Below, in pieces: positions 1-5,601 of a DNA stretch of 8,445 nucleotides. The notes below the pieces were generated by a model. The model was not told the DNA's origin. It searched no databases and saw nothing but the letters and a program-made list of their open reading frames with translations. Numbering within the stretch: position 1 is the stretch's first letter; every line of letters begins with the position of its first letter. Made by a program: the position numbers and the translations under genes. Source of the DNA: JBFHKO01 sp041595355 (GTDB taxonomy: Bacteria > Pseudomonadota > Gammaproteobacteria > Enterobacterales > Aeromonadaceae); contig JBFHKO010000110.1 in NCBI GenBank assembly GCA_041595355.1, forward strand, positions 1-8,445, in the 5' to 3' direction.

Positions 1-516
1 CTGACGGTCACCGATGATCAGCTCACGCTGGCCACGACCAATGGGGATCATGGCATCGATGGCCTTCAGACCGGTCTGGACCGGCTGATCGACAGATTTA
101 CGCTCGATGACGCCGGGGGCGATCACCTCGACCGGAGAGAAACCATCGTGCTCGACCGGCCCCTTGCCGTCGATGGGCTGCCCCAGGGTGTTAACCACCC
201 GGCCCAGCAGACCACGACCGACCGGCACTTCCAGAATGCGGCCAGTACCCTTGACCTTCATCCCTTCGGCCAGACCGGCATAGGGACCCATGACCACGGC
301 ACCAACGGAGTCACGCTCCAGGTTCAATGCCAGAGCGTAACGGTTGCCCGGCAGCTCGATCATTTCCCCCTGCATGGCATCGGCCAAGCCGTGGATACGA
401 ATGATACCATCGCTCACGGAGACGATGGTACCCTCGTTACGCGCTTCGCTCTTTACATCAAACTGCGCAATGCGCTGCTTGATCAGCTCGGCGATTTCAG
501 TGGAATTCAGTTGCAT
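1..516 (-). CDS. atpA: F1Fo ATP synthase subunit alpha, N-terminal part (cut by window edge)
   Basis: The alpha subunit forms the F1 hexamer with beta on the cytoplasmic face of the inner membrane and carries non-catalytic nucleotide sites. The visible 172 codons start MQLNSTEIAELIKQRI, as in the E. coli protein, and cover the N-terminal beta-barrel domain and the entry to the nucleotide-binding domain. The last visible residues are ELIIGDRQ, so the edge cuts within the P-loop (family motif GDRQTGKT). Numbering matches E. coli, where this motif begins near residue 169. The gene starts 15 nt after the atpH stop, with a TTGGGG stretch upstream as a modest ribosome site. It is the most distal gene of the atp operon seen here; atpG, atpD and atpC would be expected beyond the edge. 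Identity is secure; only the 3' part is missing, because of the window limit. Confidence 0.97.
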   Translation of the reverse strand, partial: MQLNSTEIAELIKQRIAQFDVKSEARNEGTIVSVSDGIIRIHGLADAMQGEMIELPGNRYALALNLERDSVGAVVMGPYAGLAEGMKVKGTGRILEVPVGRGLLGRVVNTLGQPIDGKGPVEHDGFSPVEVIAPGVIERKSVDQPVQTGLKAIDAMIPIGRGQRELIIGDRQ

Positions 517-531
517 GCTCTAATACCCCAA

Positions 532-1065
532 TCAAGATTGCAGCGCGTCGGCCATGCGATCCAGCTTACCGCGGACAGAACCGTCGATAACCAGATCACC
601 GGCCTTGATGAGCACTCCGGCCATCAAGGACGCATCGATGCTGCAATTCAGCTTCACTTTGCGTGCGAGACGTTGTTCCAGAGAAGCCTGAATATTGGCT
701 TTCTGCTGGTCGGTCAGTGCGATCGCCGAAATGACCTCAGCCTGAACTTCTTTATCCAGTTCAGCCTTGAGTGTGACAAATTCAGCAACGACCGCCGGCA
801 GCACACCCAAGCGACCATTTTCAGCCATTACCCGGATAAGGTTCTGACCGTACTTGTCGAGTTGCTCACCACAGACACTGACAAACAACTTTGTCAGTTC
901 TTCCGCAGCCACAGAACCGGTCACCAGGGTCTGGATGGTGTCGTTCTTCACCACTTCTGCAGCGAAGCCGAGCATTCCCAGCCACTGGTCAACCGCCTTG
1001 TGCTCAACGGCAAACTCGAAAGCAGCCTTGGCGTAGGGGCGAGCGATGGTAGTCAGTTCAGACAT
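532..1065 (-). CDS. atpH: F1Fo ATP synthase subunit delta
   Basis: The delta subunit sits on top of the F1 alpha3beta3 head and ties it to the b-subunit stator. The protein is 177 residues, the same length as E. coli AtpH, and begins MSELTTIARPYAKAAFEFA, the conserved N-terminal helix of the OSCP/delta family. The C-terminal part contains the family's conserved V..S.I..LIGG-like segment in the form SLMAGVLIKAGDLVIDGS (about residues 145-162), followed by the closing helix GKLDRMADALQ. The start is an ATG with a GGGG stretch a few bases upstream, 13 nt after the atpF stop codon. Its position between atpF and atpA is the standard operon order. There is no truncation or odd composition. Confidence 0.96.
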   Translation of the reverse strand: MSELTTIARPYAKAAFEFAVEHKAVDQWLGMLGFAAEVVKNDTIQTLVTGSVAAEELTKLFVSVCGEQLDKYGQNLIRVMAENGRLGVLPAVVAEFVTLKAELDKEVQAEVISAIALTDQQKANIQASLEQRLARKVKLNCSIDASLMAGVLIKAGDLVIDGSVRGKLDRMADALQS

Positions 1066-1078
1066 AGCCCCGTTCCCG

Positions 1079-1549
1079 TTACAGTTCTGCTACCAGCTTG
1101 TCGACGATGTCGCTGTTGGCAGCCTGGTCGATTTGGCGCGCCAGAATTTTCTCTGCACCCGCAATGGCAAGGGCAGCCACCTGCTTGCGCAGTTCTTCTT
1201 TGGCACGATGACGTTCAGCTTCAATTTCGGCGCGGCCCTGAGCCAGGATATTATCCCGTTCGGCCTGGGCACCCATGGTGGCCTCATCAATGATCTGGGC
1301 CTTACGCTTGTTGGCCTGTTCGATGATTTTGGCGGCCTGGAGCTTGGCTTCCTTCAGCTGATCGGCGGCATTGGCCTTGGCCAATTTCAGATCTTTTTCG
1401 GCGCGCTCTGCAGAGGTGAGACCGTCAGCAATGGCTTTCTGACGAGCCTCGATGGCAGCCATCAGCGGCGGCCATACGAACTTCATGCAGCACCAGACAA
1501 AAATAATGAAAGCAATCGTCTGGCCGAGGAGGGTGGCGTTAATACTCAC
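1079..1549 (-). CDS. atpF: F1Fo ATP synthase subunit b (GTG start)
   Basis: Subunit b is the peripheral stator stalk, linking membrane subunit a to delta/F1. The 156-residue product has one N-terminal membrane helix (about residues 5-26, LLGQTIAFIIFVWCCMKF), then the conserved VWPPLMAAIEARQ with Arg36 as in E. coli, then a long charged alpha-helical, coiled-coil-forming stretch ending in SDIVDKLVAEL. I place the start at the GTG at 1547-1549. It aligns with the E. coli initiator, gives exactly the E. coli length of 156, and has AGAGAGG 8 nt upstream. A longer reading begins two codons earlier at a TTG only 2 nt from the same ribosome site, which is poor spacing. The 56-nt gap from atpE is the longest inside this operon and holds a hairpin listed separately. 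Confidence 0.96.
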   Translation of the reverse strand: MSINATLLGQTIAFIIFVWCCMKFVWPPLMAAIEARQKAIADGLTSAERAEKDLKLAKANAADQLKEAKLQAAKIIEQANKRKAQIIDEATMGAQAERDNILAQGRAEIEAERHRAKEELRKQVAALAIAGAEKILARQIDQAANSDIVDKLVAEL

Positions 1550-1575
1550 AACCAAGACCTCTCTATGTGAAATTT

Positions 1576-1604
1576 AAAAAGAAAGTGATGACAACCGCAT
1601 CACT
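1576..1604 (-). terminator. Terminator-like hairpin between atpE and atpF (possible attenuator)
   Basis: Just after the atpE stop, the transcript reads AGTGATG - CGGTTGT - CATCACT, a perfect 7-bp stem with a 7-nt loop, directly followed by TTCTTTTT. This has the form of an intrinsic terminator but is weak (3 G-C pairs) and lies inside the operon. It could partly terminate transcription, or act as a processing or 3'-stabilising element that raises atpE message over downstream genes. The stem and T-tract are seen directly; the function is inferred. Confidence 0.5.
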
Positions 1605-1605
1605 A

Positions 1606-1833
1606 TCAGGCAGCGACACCGAAGATCAGGTACAGAGCCATACCCACCACGATCATCGGGATGGCGTCGACCAGACCCATGACGATGAAGAAGTTGGTAC
1701 GCAGGATGGGCATCAGGTCAGGCTGACGGGCAGCGCCTTCCAGAAACTTGCCACCCAGCAAGGAGATACCGATAGCGGCACCCACGGCGGCCATACCCAG
1801 CATGATTGCAGCGGCGAAGTAAATCATTTCCAT
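1606..1833 (-). CDS. atpE: F1Fo ATP synthase subunit c (proteolipid)
   Basis: Subunit c forms the proton-driven rotor ring in the inner membrane. The protein is a two-helix hairpin. Helix 1 is glycine/alanine-rich (IMLGMAAVGAAIGISLLGG), the polar loop is ARQPD, and helix 2 (FFIVMGLVDAIPM) carries the proton-binding aspartate equivalent to E. coli Asp61. I prefer the ATG at 1831-1833 (75 residues, Asp56), because a GGAG stands 9 nt upstream. An in-frame TTG at 1846-1848 would give 80 residues starting MENLKMEMIY. That resembles the E. coli N-terminus and numbers the aspartate as 61, but it has no ribosome site upstream, and its own second codon forms part of the GGAG. The helix 2 sequence suggests a proton-using rather than sodium-using ring. 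Identity is certain; only the start is open. Confidence 0.93.
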   Translation of the reverse strand: MEMIYFAAAIMLGMAAVGAAIGISLLGGKFLEGAARQPDLMPILRTNFFIVMGLVDAIPMIVVGMALYLIFGVAA

Positions 1834-1872
1834 CTTTAGATTCTCCAAACAGAGCTAGTAAACGTGACAGGA

Positions 1873-2652
1873 TTAGTGGTCTTCACTGGCCATCGACAAG
1901 TAGACGATAGTCAACACCATGAAGATAAAGGCTTGCAGAGTAATAACCAGAATGTGGAACAGCGCCCAGGGCACGCTAAGCAGCCATTGGGACCACCACG
2001 GTAGCAGACCAGCGATCAGGATAAAGACCAGCTCACCGGCATACATGTTACCAAACAGACGCAGGCCCAGAGAGATGGGCTTGGAAAGCAAGGTAACCAA
2101 CTCCAACGCGAGGTTAACAGGGATCAGTGCCCAGTGATTGAAAGGGTTGAGAGTCAACTCTTTCACAAAGCCCGAGACACCCTTCATCCTGATGCTGTAG
2201 ATGATGATCAGGGCGAAGACACCCAGAGCCATGGACATAGTGATGTTAACATCGGCAGAAGGAACTACTCGCAAGTAGGGGATCCCCAGCGCCTGTGCCG
2301 TGTAAGGCAGGTAGTCAACCGGGATAAGATCCATCAGGTTCATCAGGAAAACCCAGACGAACACTGTCAGTGCCAGTGGAGCAATCAGCTGGCTCTTGCC
2401 GTGGAAGATGCCCTTGACGGAGTCATCCACGAAATCGACCAGCATCTCAACGAAGCACTGCAACTTGCCCGGCACCCCGCTGGTCGCCTTGACGGCGACC
2501 CGGCGGAATAACCAGATGAACAACGCGCCCAGGACCACGGAAAATATCATAGAGTCGATATTCACCGCCCAGAAGCCCTCACCCACCTGCAGATGGTGCA
2601 AATGGTGGGAGATATACCCCTGCGGAGTCAGCATTTCTCCTGTTGCAGCCAT
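1873..2652 (-). CDS. atpB: F1Fo ATP synthase subunit a
   Basis: Subunit a contains the two proton half-channels against the c-ring. The 259-residue product starts MAATGEMLTPQGYISHHL, like the E. coli MASENMTPQDYIGHHL. Key residues are all present with a constant offset of 12 from E. coli: Arg198 (Arg210, in SLGLRLFGNMYAGE), Glu207 (Glu219), His233 (His245) and Gln240 (Gln252). Hydrophobic stretches typical of the five to six membrane helices run through about residues 35-50, 90-110, 137-155, 172-198, 205-225 and 230-253. The start is the ATG preceded by AGGGAAACTC; the reading frame stays open further upstream only as an overlap of atpI. That AGGG overlaps the atpI stop codon (TAG), so translation of the two is probably coupled. 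The C-terminus LSMASEDH is also conserved. Confidence 0.97.
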   Translation of the reverse strand: MAATGEMLTPQGYISHHLHHLQVGEGFWAVNIDSMIFSVVLGALFIWLFRRVAVKATSGVPGKLQCFVEMLVDFVDDSVKGIFHGKSQLIAPLALTVFVWVFLMNLMDLIPVDYLPYTAQALGIPYLRVVPSADVNITMSMALGVFALIIIYSIRMKGVSGFVKELTLNPFNHWALIPVNLALELVTLLSKPISLGLRLFGNMYAGELVFILIAGLLPWWSQWLLSVPWALFHILVITLQAFIFMVLTIVYLSMASEDH

Positions 2653-2660
2653 GAGTTTCC

Positions 2661-3062
2661 CTAGTAACGATTGTTGAGAGTTAACGAAATAACCCACTGG
2701 GAACAGAGCAACAAGCCGTAGGTGACGAACAGGGGCACGTGTTGCACCTGCAGCCACTTGAACGCCACCATGAACAACACCAGAGTGGCGACCAGCTTGA
2801 CACCTGCACCGCAGTAGATATCCCACAACACCAAGCCAACGCTCAGGTCTTCCGTTTTGCGCGAAATCCCTATCAGGCTGAACAAGAGTTGCGGCACCCA
2901 GTAAATCCCGCCTCCCACGAAGGCGGAATAGGCAGCGACTGCGCTCCTGCCCAGTAACCAGGCGAGTACGCAGATCGCTATCAGGAACAACTGATAAATC
3001 AGCACCGACCTAGCGAGGTGTTGTCCCCCCATGCTGCGATTCCGATTCACCAGCAACTCCAT
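2661..3062 (-). CDS. atpI: ATP synthase accessory protein I
   Basis: AtpI is a small inner-membrane protein of the atp operon, thought to assist c-ring assembly or stability; it is not part of the final enzyme. The 133-residue product has four predicted membrane segments, about residues 20-38, 41-65, 85-104 and 108-128. A glycine-rich GGGIYWVP stands in the second, matching the family's GG...P pattern, and a conserved lysine (Lys89, GVKL) lies in the third. Sequence conservation of this family is weak, so the call rests on topology and position directly before atpB. The start is uncertain: the ATG at 3062 lacks a clear ribosome site, while the in-frame ATG at 3032 (123 residues, nearer the usual length) has GGAA 7 nt upstream. 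It is the first gene of the atp operon. Confidence 0.9.
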   Translation of the reverse strand: MELLVNRNRSMGGQHLARSVLIYQLFLIAICVLAWLLGRSAVAAYSAFVGGGIYWVPQLLFSLIGISRKTEDLSVGLVLWDIYCGAGVKLVATLVLFMVAFKWLQVQHVPLFVTYGLLLCSQWVISLTLNNRY

Positions 3063-3107
3063 GCGTCAAGGCCAGCCCAAGGCGTGCCTTTTTAACACAA
3101 AAACAAC

Positions 3108-3136
3108 ATTATATTCGACGAATTGATCACATTAAC
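3108..3136 (-). promoter_or_regulatory. Probable atp operon promoter
   Basis: On the minus strand, a perfect TATAAT (3108-3113) lies about 45 nt before the atpI start. A weak -35 candidate (TTAATG, 3130-3135) stands at 16-bp spacing. Farther upstream, a perfect TTGACA (3170-3175) pairs only with a poor TAGCGT (3148-3153) and may be a second, weaker promoter. The segment is AT-rich against GC-rich genes. Function is inferred from position at the head of the atp operon and after the parB terminator. Confidence 0.55.
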
Positions 3137-3214
3137 AGGCAATGTAAACGCTATCACCACCCATATTAATGTCAATTTAAGCGCGACTGCAGAAAACAAT
3201 ACTCCAGAGCTTGT

Positions 3215-3243
3215 AAAAAGACCAGATTATGCCTAGGTCTTTT
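3215..3243 (-). terminator. Intrinsic terminator of the mnmG-rsmG-parAB operon
   Basis: Starting in the last base of the parB stop codon, the transcript reads AAAAGACC, a 12-nt loop, then GGTCTTTTT: a perfect 8-bp inverted repeat (3216-3223 with 3236-3243) ending in a U-tract. The reverse strand also has a short U-run, so it may act weakly in both directions. It separates the upstream operon from the atp promoter. Confidence 0.75.
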
Positions 3244-4151
3244 CAATCCGGAACCAATCCCAGCTGCTGCAGGAGCGTCTCCAGCTGCTGCTGGCTGCGG
3301 TAGCTGAGCACCACCTTGCCCTTGTGCCTGCTGGATTCGTGCCACTTTACCTCCAGCCCCAGCCGCTCGGCAGCGGCCTGCTGCCAGGCCTGGCTGGCCA
3401 TGGAGACGGCCTTGGCCGGCTTGGGCGCATCCGGATTTTGTAGTTTTTTTACAAAATGTTCGGTTTCACGCACCGTCAGCCCCTTCTCCGCCACCTGCTG
3501 GGCCAGGCTGGACTGGGCCTCTGGGTCCAGCGCCAGCAGCGCACGCGCATGCCCCATTTCCAGATCGCCATTTTCGACCAGCCGCTTCACATCCTCGTTC
3601 AGCTGGTTGAGGCGCAGCAGGTTGCTGACGGTGCTGCGTGACTTGCCCACCGCCGTCGCCACCTGCTGATGGGTGAGCTGAAACTCGTTCATCAGCCGCT
3701 CCAGCGCCACCGCCTCTTCGATGGCATTCAGATCCTCGCGCTGGATGTTCTCGATGAGGGCAATCGCCACCGCCGCCTCGTCGGGCACGTTCTTGACCAG
3801 GCAGGGCACCGTCTCCAGGGCCACCAGCTGGCTGGCGCGCCAGCGACGCTCGCCGGCAATGATCTCGAAGGCCTGCTCCGCCAGCTGGCGTACCACTATG
3901 GGCTGGATCACCCCCTGGGCGCGGATGGACTCCGCCAGCTCTTCCAGCGACGCCTGGGACATGTCCCTGCGCGGCTGGTATTTGCCTGCCTGCAGCCAGC
4001 CGATGGGCAGATGGCGCAGCTCACCCTGCAGCGGGGACGCCTCGCTGGCGTTCGCCTCATCATCGGCCAGTAACTGTTTCTGACGGACGGCGTTGCTGGT
4101 ACCCAGCAGCGCATCCAGTCCCTTTCCGAGTCCACGTTTCTTGAGGTTCAT
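3243..4151 (-). CDS. parB: Chromosome-partitioning protein ParB
   Basis: ParB binds parS sites, spreads as a CTP-dependent DNA clamp and works with ParA in origin segregation. The 302-residue protein has the classic order: a basic N-terminal tail (LKKRGLGKGLDALLG, the ParA-contacting region); the ParB/CTPase domain with QPRR (59-62), GERRWRA (100-106) and ENIQRED (134-140); a helix-turn-helix at about 157-181 (LTHQQVATAVGKSRSTVSNL); a linker near 236-250; and a C-terminal dimerisation domain ending ETLLQQLGLVPD. The start ATG is 9 nt after the first base of the parA stop codon's complement, an 8-nt gap, with GAGAAG overlapping the parA TGA, so the pair is tightly coupled. The linker is encoded by an AT-rich palindrome with an A7 run, described separately. 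No complete parS was found in this window. Confidence 0.97.
   Translation of the reverse strand: MNLKKRGLGKGLDALLGTSNAVRQKQLLADDEANASEASPLQGELRHLPIGWLQAGKYQPRRDMSQASLEELAESIRAQGVIQPIVVRQLAEQAFEIIAGERRWRASQLVALETVPCLVKNVPDEAAVAIALIENIQREDLNAIEEAVALERLMNEFQLTHQQVATAVGKSRSTVSNLLRLNQLNEDVKRLVENGDLEMGHARALLALDPEAQSSLAQQVAEKGLTVRETEHFVKKLQNPDAPKPAKAVSMASQAWQQAAAERLGLEVKWHESSRHKGKVVLSYRSQQQLETLLQQLGLVPD
3435..3457. repeat. AT-rich perfect inverted repeat inside parB
   Basis: ATTTTGTA (3435-3442), a 7-nt spacer of one G and six T, then TACAAAAT (3450-3457). On the coding strand it reads GTA AAA AAA CTA CAA AAT, encoding V-K-K-L-Q-N at the start of the linker between the DNA-binding and dimerisation domains. 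The composition stands out sharply from the GC-rich gene around it. No role is known to me. Confidence 0.6.
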
Positions 4152-4159
4152 CTTGCTTC

Positions 4160-4951
4160 TCAGGCTGAGGCCGGAGCCGGTTTGAGTTGTTCCTCGCGCC
4201 GCAGCATTTCGCCGGCCAGGGCCAGATAGGCCTTGGAGCCCAGGGAACTCTTGTCGTAATACATGGCGGGCGAGCCGAAGCTTGGCGCCTCGGCCAGACG
4301 CACATTGCGCGGAATGATGGTGCGATAGACCCGCTCGCCGAAGTGCTGTTTCAGCTGATCGGACACCTCATTCGCCAGGCGATTGCGGTGATCGAACATG
4401 GTTCTGAGGATGCCTTCAATCTCGAGGCGCGGGTTGACCACCGCGGCCAGCTTGCCGATGGTATCCACCAGGGCCGTCAGCCCCTCCAGGGCAAAATATT
4501 CGCACTGCATGGGCACCAGCACCGAATCGGCGGCGGACATGGCATTGACGGTGAGCAGGTTGAGGGAGGGGGGGCAATCGATGAAGATGTAGTCGAACTG
4601 ATCGCGGATGGGGGCCAGGGCATTGCGCAGCCGCACTTCCCGGGCGAAGAACTCCATCAGCCGGATCTCCGCCGCCGTGACATCGGCATTGCCGGCGATG
4701 AGCTGATAGCCCCCGCTGGTTTCGGGAATGATGACCTGCTCGACGGGGCACTCCTCGACCAGCAGATCATAGGCGGTACGCTCGACCTGGTATTTGTCCA
4801 CCCCGCTGGCCATGGTGGCATTGCCCTGGGGATCCAGATCGATCAGCAAGACCTTGCGGCGGGTGGCGGCCATGGAGGCCGCCAGATTGACACAGGTCGT
4901 GGTCTTGCCCACGCCCCCCTTCTGGTTTGCGATGGCGATGATTTTTCCCAC
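4160..4951 (-). CDS. parA: Chromosome-partitioning ATPase ParA (GTG start)
   Basis: ParA is a deviant Walker-type ATPase that binds the nucleoid and moves ParB-parS complexes. The 263-residue protein has no N-terminal DNA-binding extension, as expected for the chromosomal (Soj-like) type. It carries the deviant Walker A KGGVGKTT at 11-18 with signature Lys11 and catalytic Lys16, the A' motif DLDPQGNAT (38-46, Asp38 and Asp40), and Walker B FIDCPPS with Asp125. The start is a GTG with AGGGG 5 nt upstream, 15 nt after the rsmG stop. The translation from it (MGKIIAIANQKGGVGKTT) matches the family N-terminus, so no longer start is needed. It is co-transcribed with parB and with rsmG/mnmG upstream, the usual origin-proximal arrangement. 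The C-terminal tail is short and alanine/proline-rich. Confidence 0.97.
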   Translation of the reverse strand: MGKIIAIANQKGGVGKTTTCVNLAASMAATRRKVLLIDLDPQGNATMASGVDKYQVERTAYDLLVEECPVEQVIIPETSGGYQLIAGNADVTAAEIRLMEFFAREVRLRNALAPIRDQFDYIFIDCPPSLNLLTVNAMSAADSVLVPMQCEYFALEGLTALVDTIGKLAAVVNPRLEIEGILRTMFDHRNRLANEVSDQLKQHFGERVYRTIIPRNVRLAEAPSFGSPAMYYDKSSLGSKAYLALAGEMLRREEQLKPAPASA

Positions 4952-4966
4952 GACTACCCCTGATGC

Positions 4967-5593
4967 TTAGTGTTTTCCGAGTACGATAAGGTGGCGTTCG
5001 CCTTCCAGCTCAGGCACCTCCAGGGTGTGGGCCGCCTCCAGGGAAAACCCCGCCGGCAGTTGTGCCAGCTCGTCGGCGGGATATTGCCCCTTGAGGGCCA
5101 GGAAGCGGCCGTCGGCGGCCGCCAGATGCCCACACCAGGTCAGCATGTCGGTCAGGGAGGCAAAGGCGCGGCTCAGCACGCCGTCGAAGCCCTGTTCATC
5201 CGCAAATGCCTCGACCCGCGCCTGCACGGCGGTGACGTTGGTCAGCCCGAGCTCGTGCACCACCTGGCGAATGAAGCGGATGCGCTTGCCCAGGCTGTCC
5301 AGCAGCACGAACTGCTTGTCCGGATTGAGGATGGCCAGCGGCAAGCCCGGCAGGCCCGGACCGGTGCCAACATCGATGAAGCGGCGGCCCTGCAGATAGG
5401 GACTGACCACCAGGCTGTCGAGAATGTGCTTCACCAGCATGGCGTCGGGTTCCCGCACCGAGGTCAGATTGTAAGCCTTGTTCCACTTGTGCAGCAACCC
5501 GACCAGCCCCAGCAGCTGCTGTTTCTGCCGATCGGATACCACCAGCGGGGTCTGCGCCAGCAGCGCAGTCAGTCGCGGTTCTAGTTCCAGCAT
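4967..5593 (-). CDS. rsmG: 16S rRNA (guanine527-N7)-methyltransferase
   Basis: RsmG (formerly GidB) uses S-adenosylmethionine to methylate N7 of G527 in 16S rRNA; loss in other bacteria gives low-level streptomycin resistance. The 208-residue protein is close to the usual length of about 207. It contains the family's KWNKAYNLTSVR (36-47), KHILDSL (55-61), the SAM-binding glycine-rich loop DVGTGPGLPGLPLAI (74-88), an acidic residue after strand 2 (Asp99 in LLDS), SRAFAS (141-146) and LKGQ (167-170). The start ATG has AGGA 5-6 nt upstream, and that site overlaps the mnmG stop codon, with only 8 nt between the genes. This argues for translational coupling. The mnmG-rsmG pair next to oriC is the classic gidAB arrangement. 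Confidence 0.97.
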   Translation of the reverse strand: MLELEPRLTALLAQTPLVVSDRQKQQLLGLVGLLHKWNKAYNLTSVREPDAMLVKHILDSLVVSPYLQGRRFIDVGTGPGLPGLPLAILNPDKQFVLLDSLGKRIRFIRQVVHELGLTNVTAVQARVEAFADEQGFDGVLSRAFASLTDMLTWCGHLAAADGRFLALKGQYPADELAQLPAGFSLEAAHTLEVPELEGERHLIVLGKH

Positions 5594-5601
5594 GGATTTC
5601 C

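Noticed and set aside
148..1293. Long plus-strand open frame of 381 codons opposite atpA/atpH/atpF.
   Set aside because: It is the antisense shadow of three certain genes, with no ribosome site or recognisable domain.
1873..2826. A 317-codon reading of atpB extending into atpI.
   Set aside because: The extra 58 residues are the wrong frame of atpI; the ATG at 2652 has a good ribosome site and aligns with the family start.
3120..3136. FNR- or CRP-like site near the atp promoter (TTGATCACATTAAC on plus strand).
   Set aside because: Only one half of either consensus matches.
3461..3477. GTTTCACG within parB resembling half of a parS site (consensus TGTTTCACGTGAAACA).
   Set aside because: The second half does not match; the bases encode ordinary VRET residues of ParB. 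No complete parS is visible here.
5480..5496. TGTTCCAC in rsmG, another parS-like half-site.
   Set aside because: The right half (TTGTGC...) is not the inverted complement, so it is only a half match in coding sequence.
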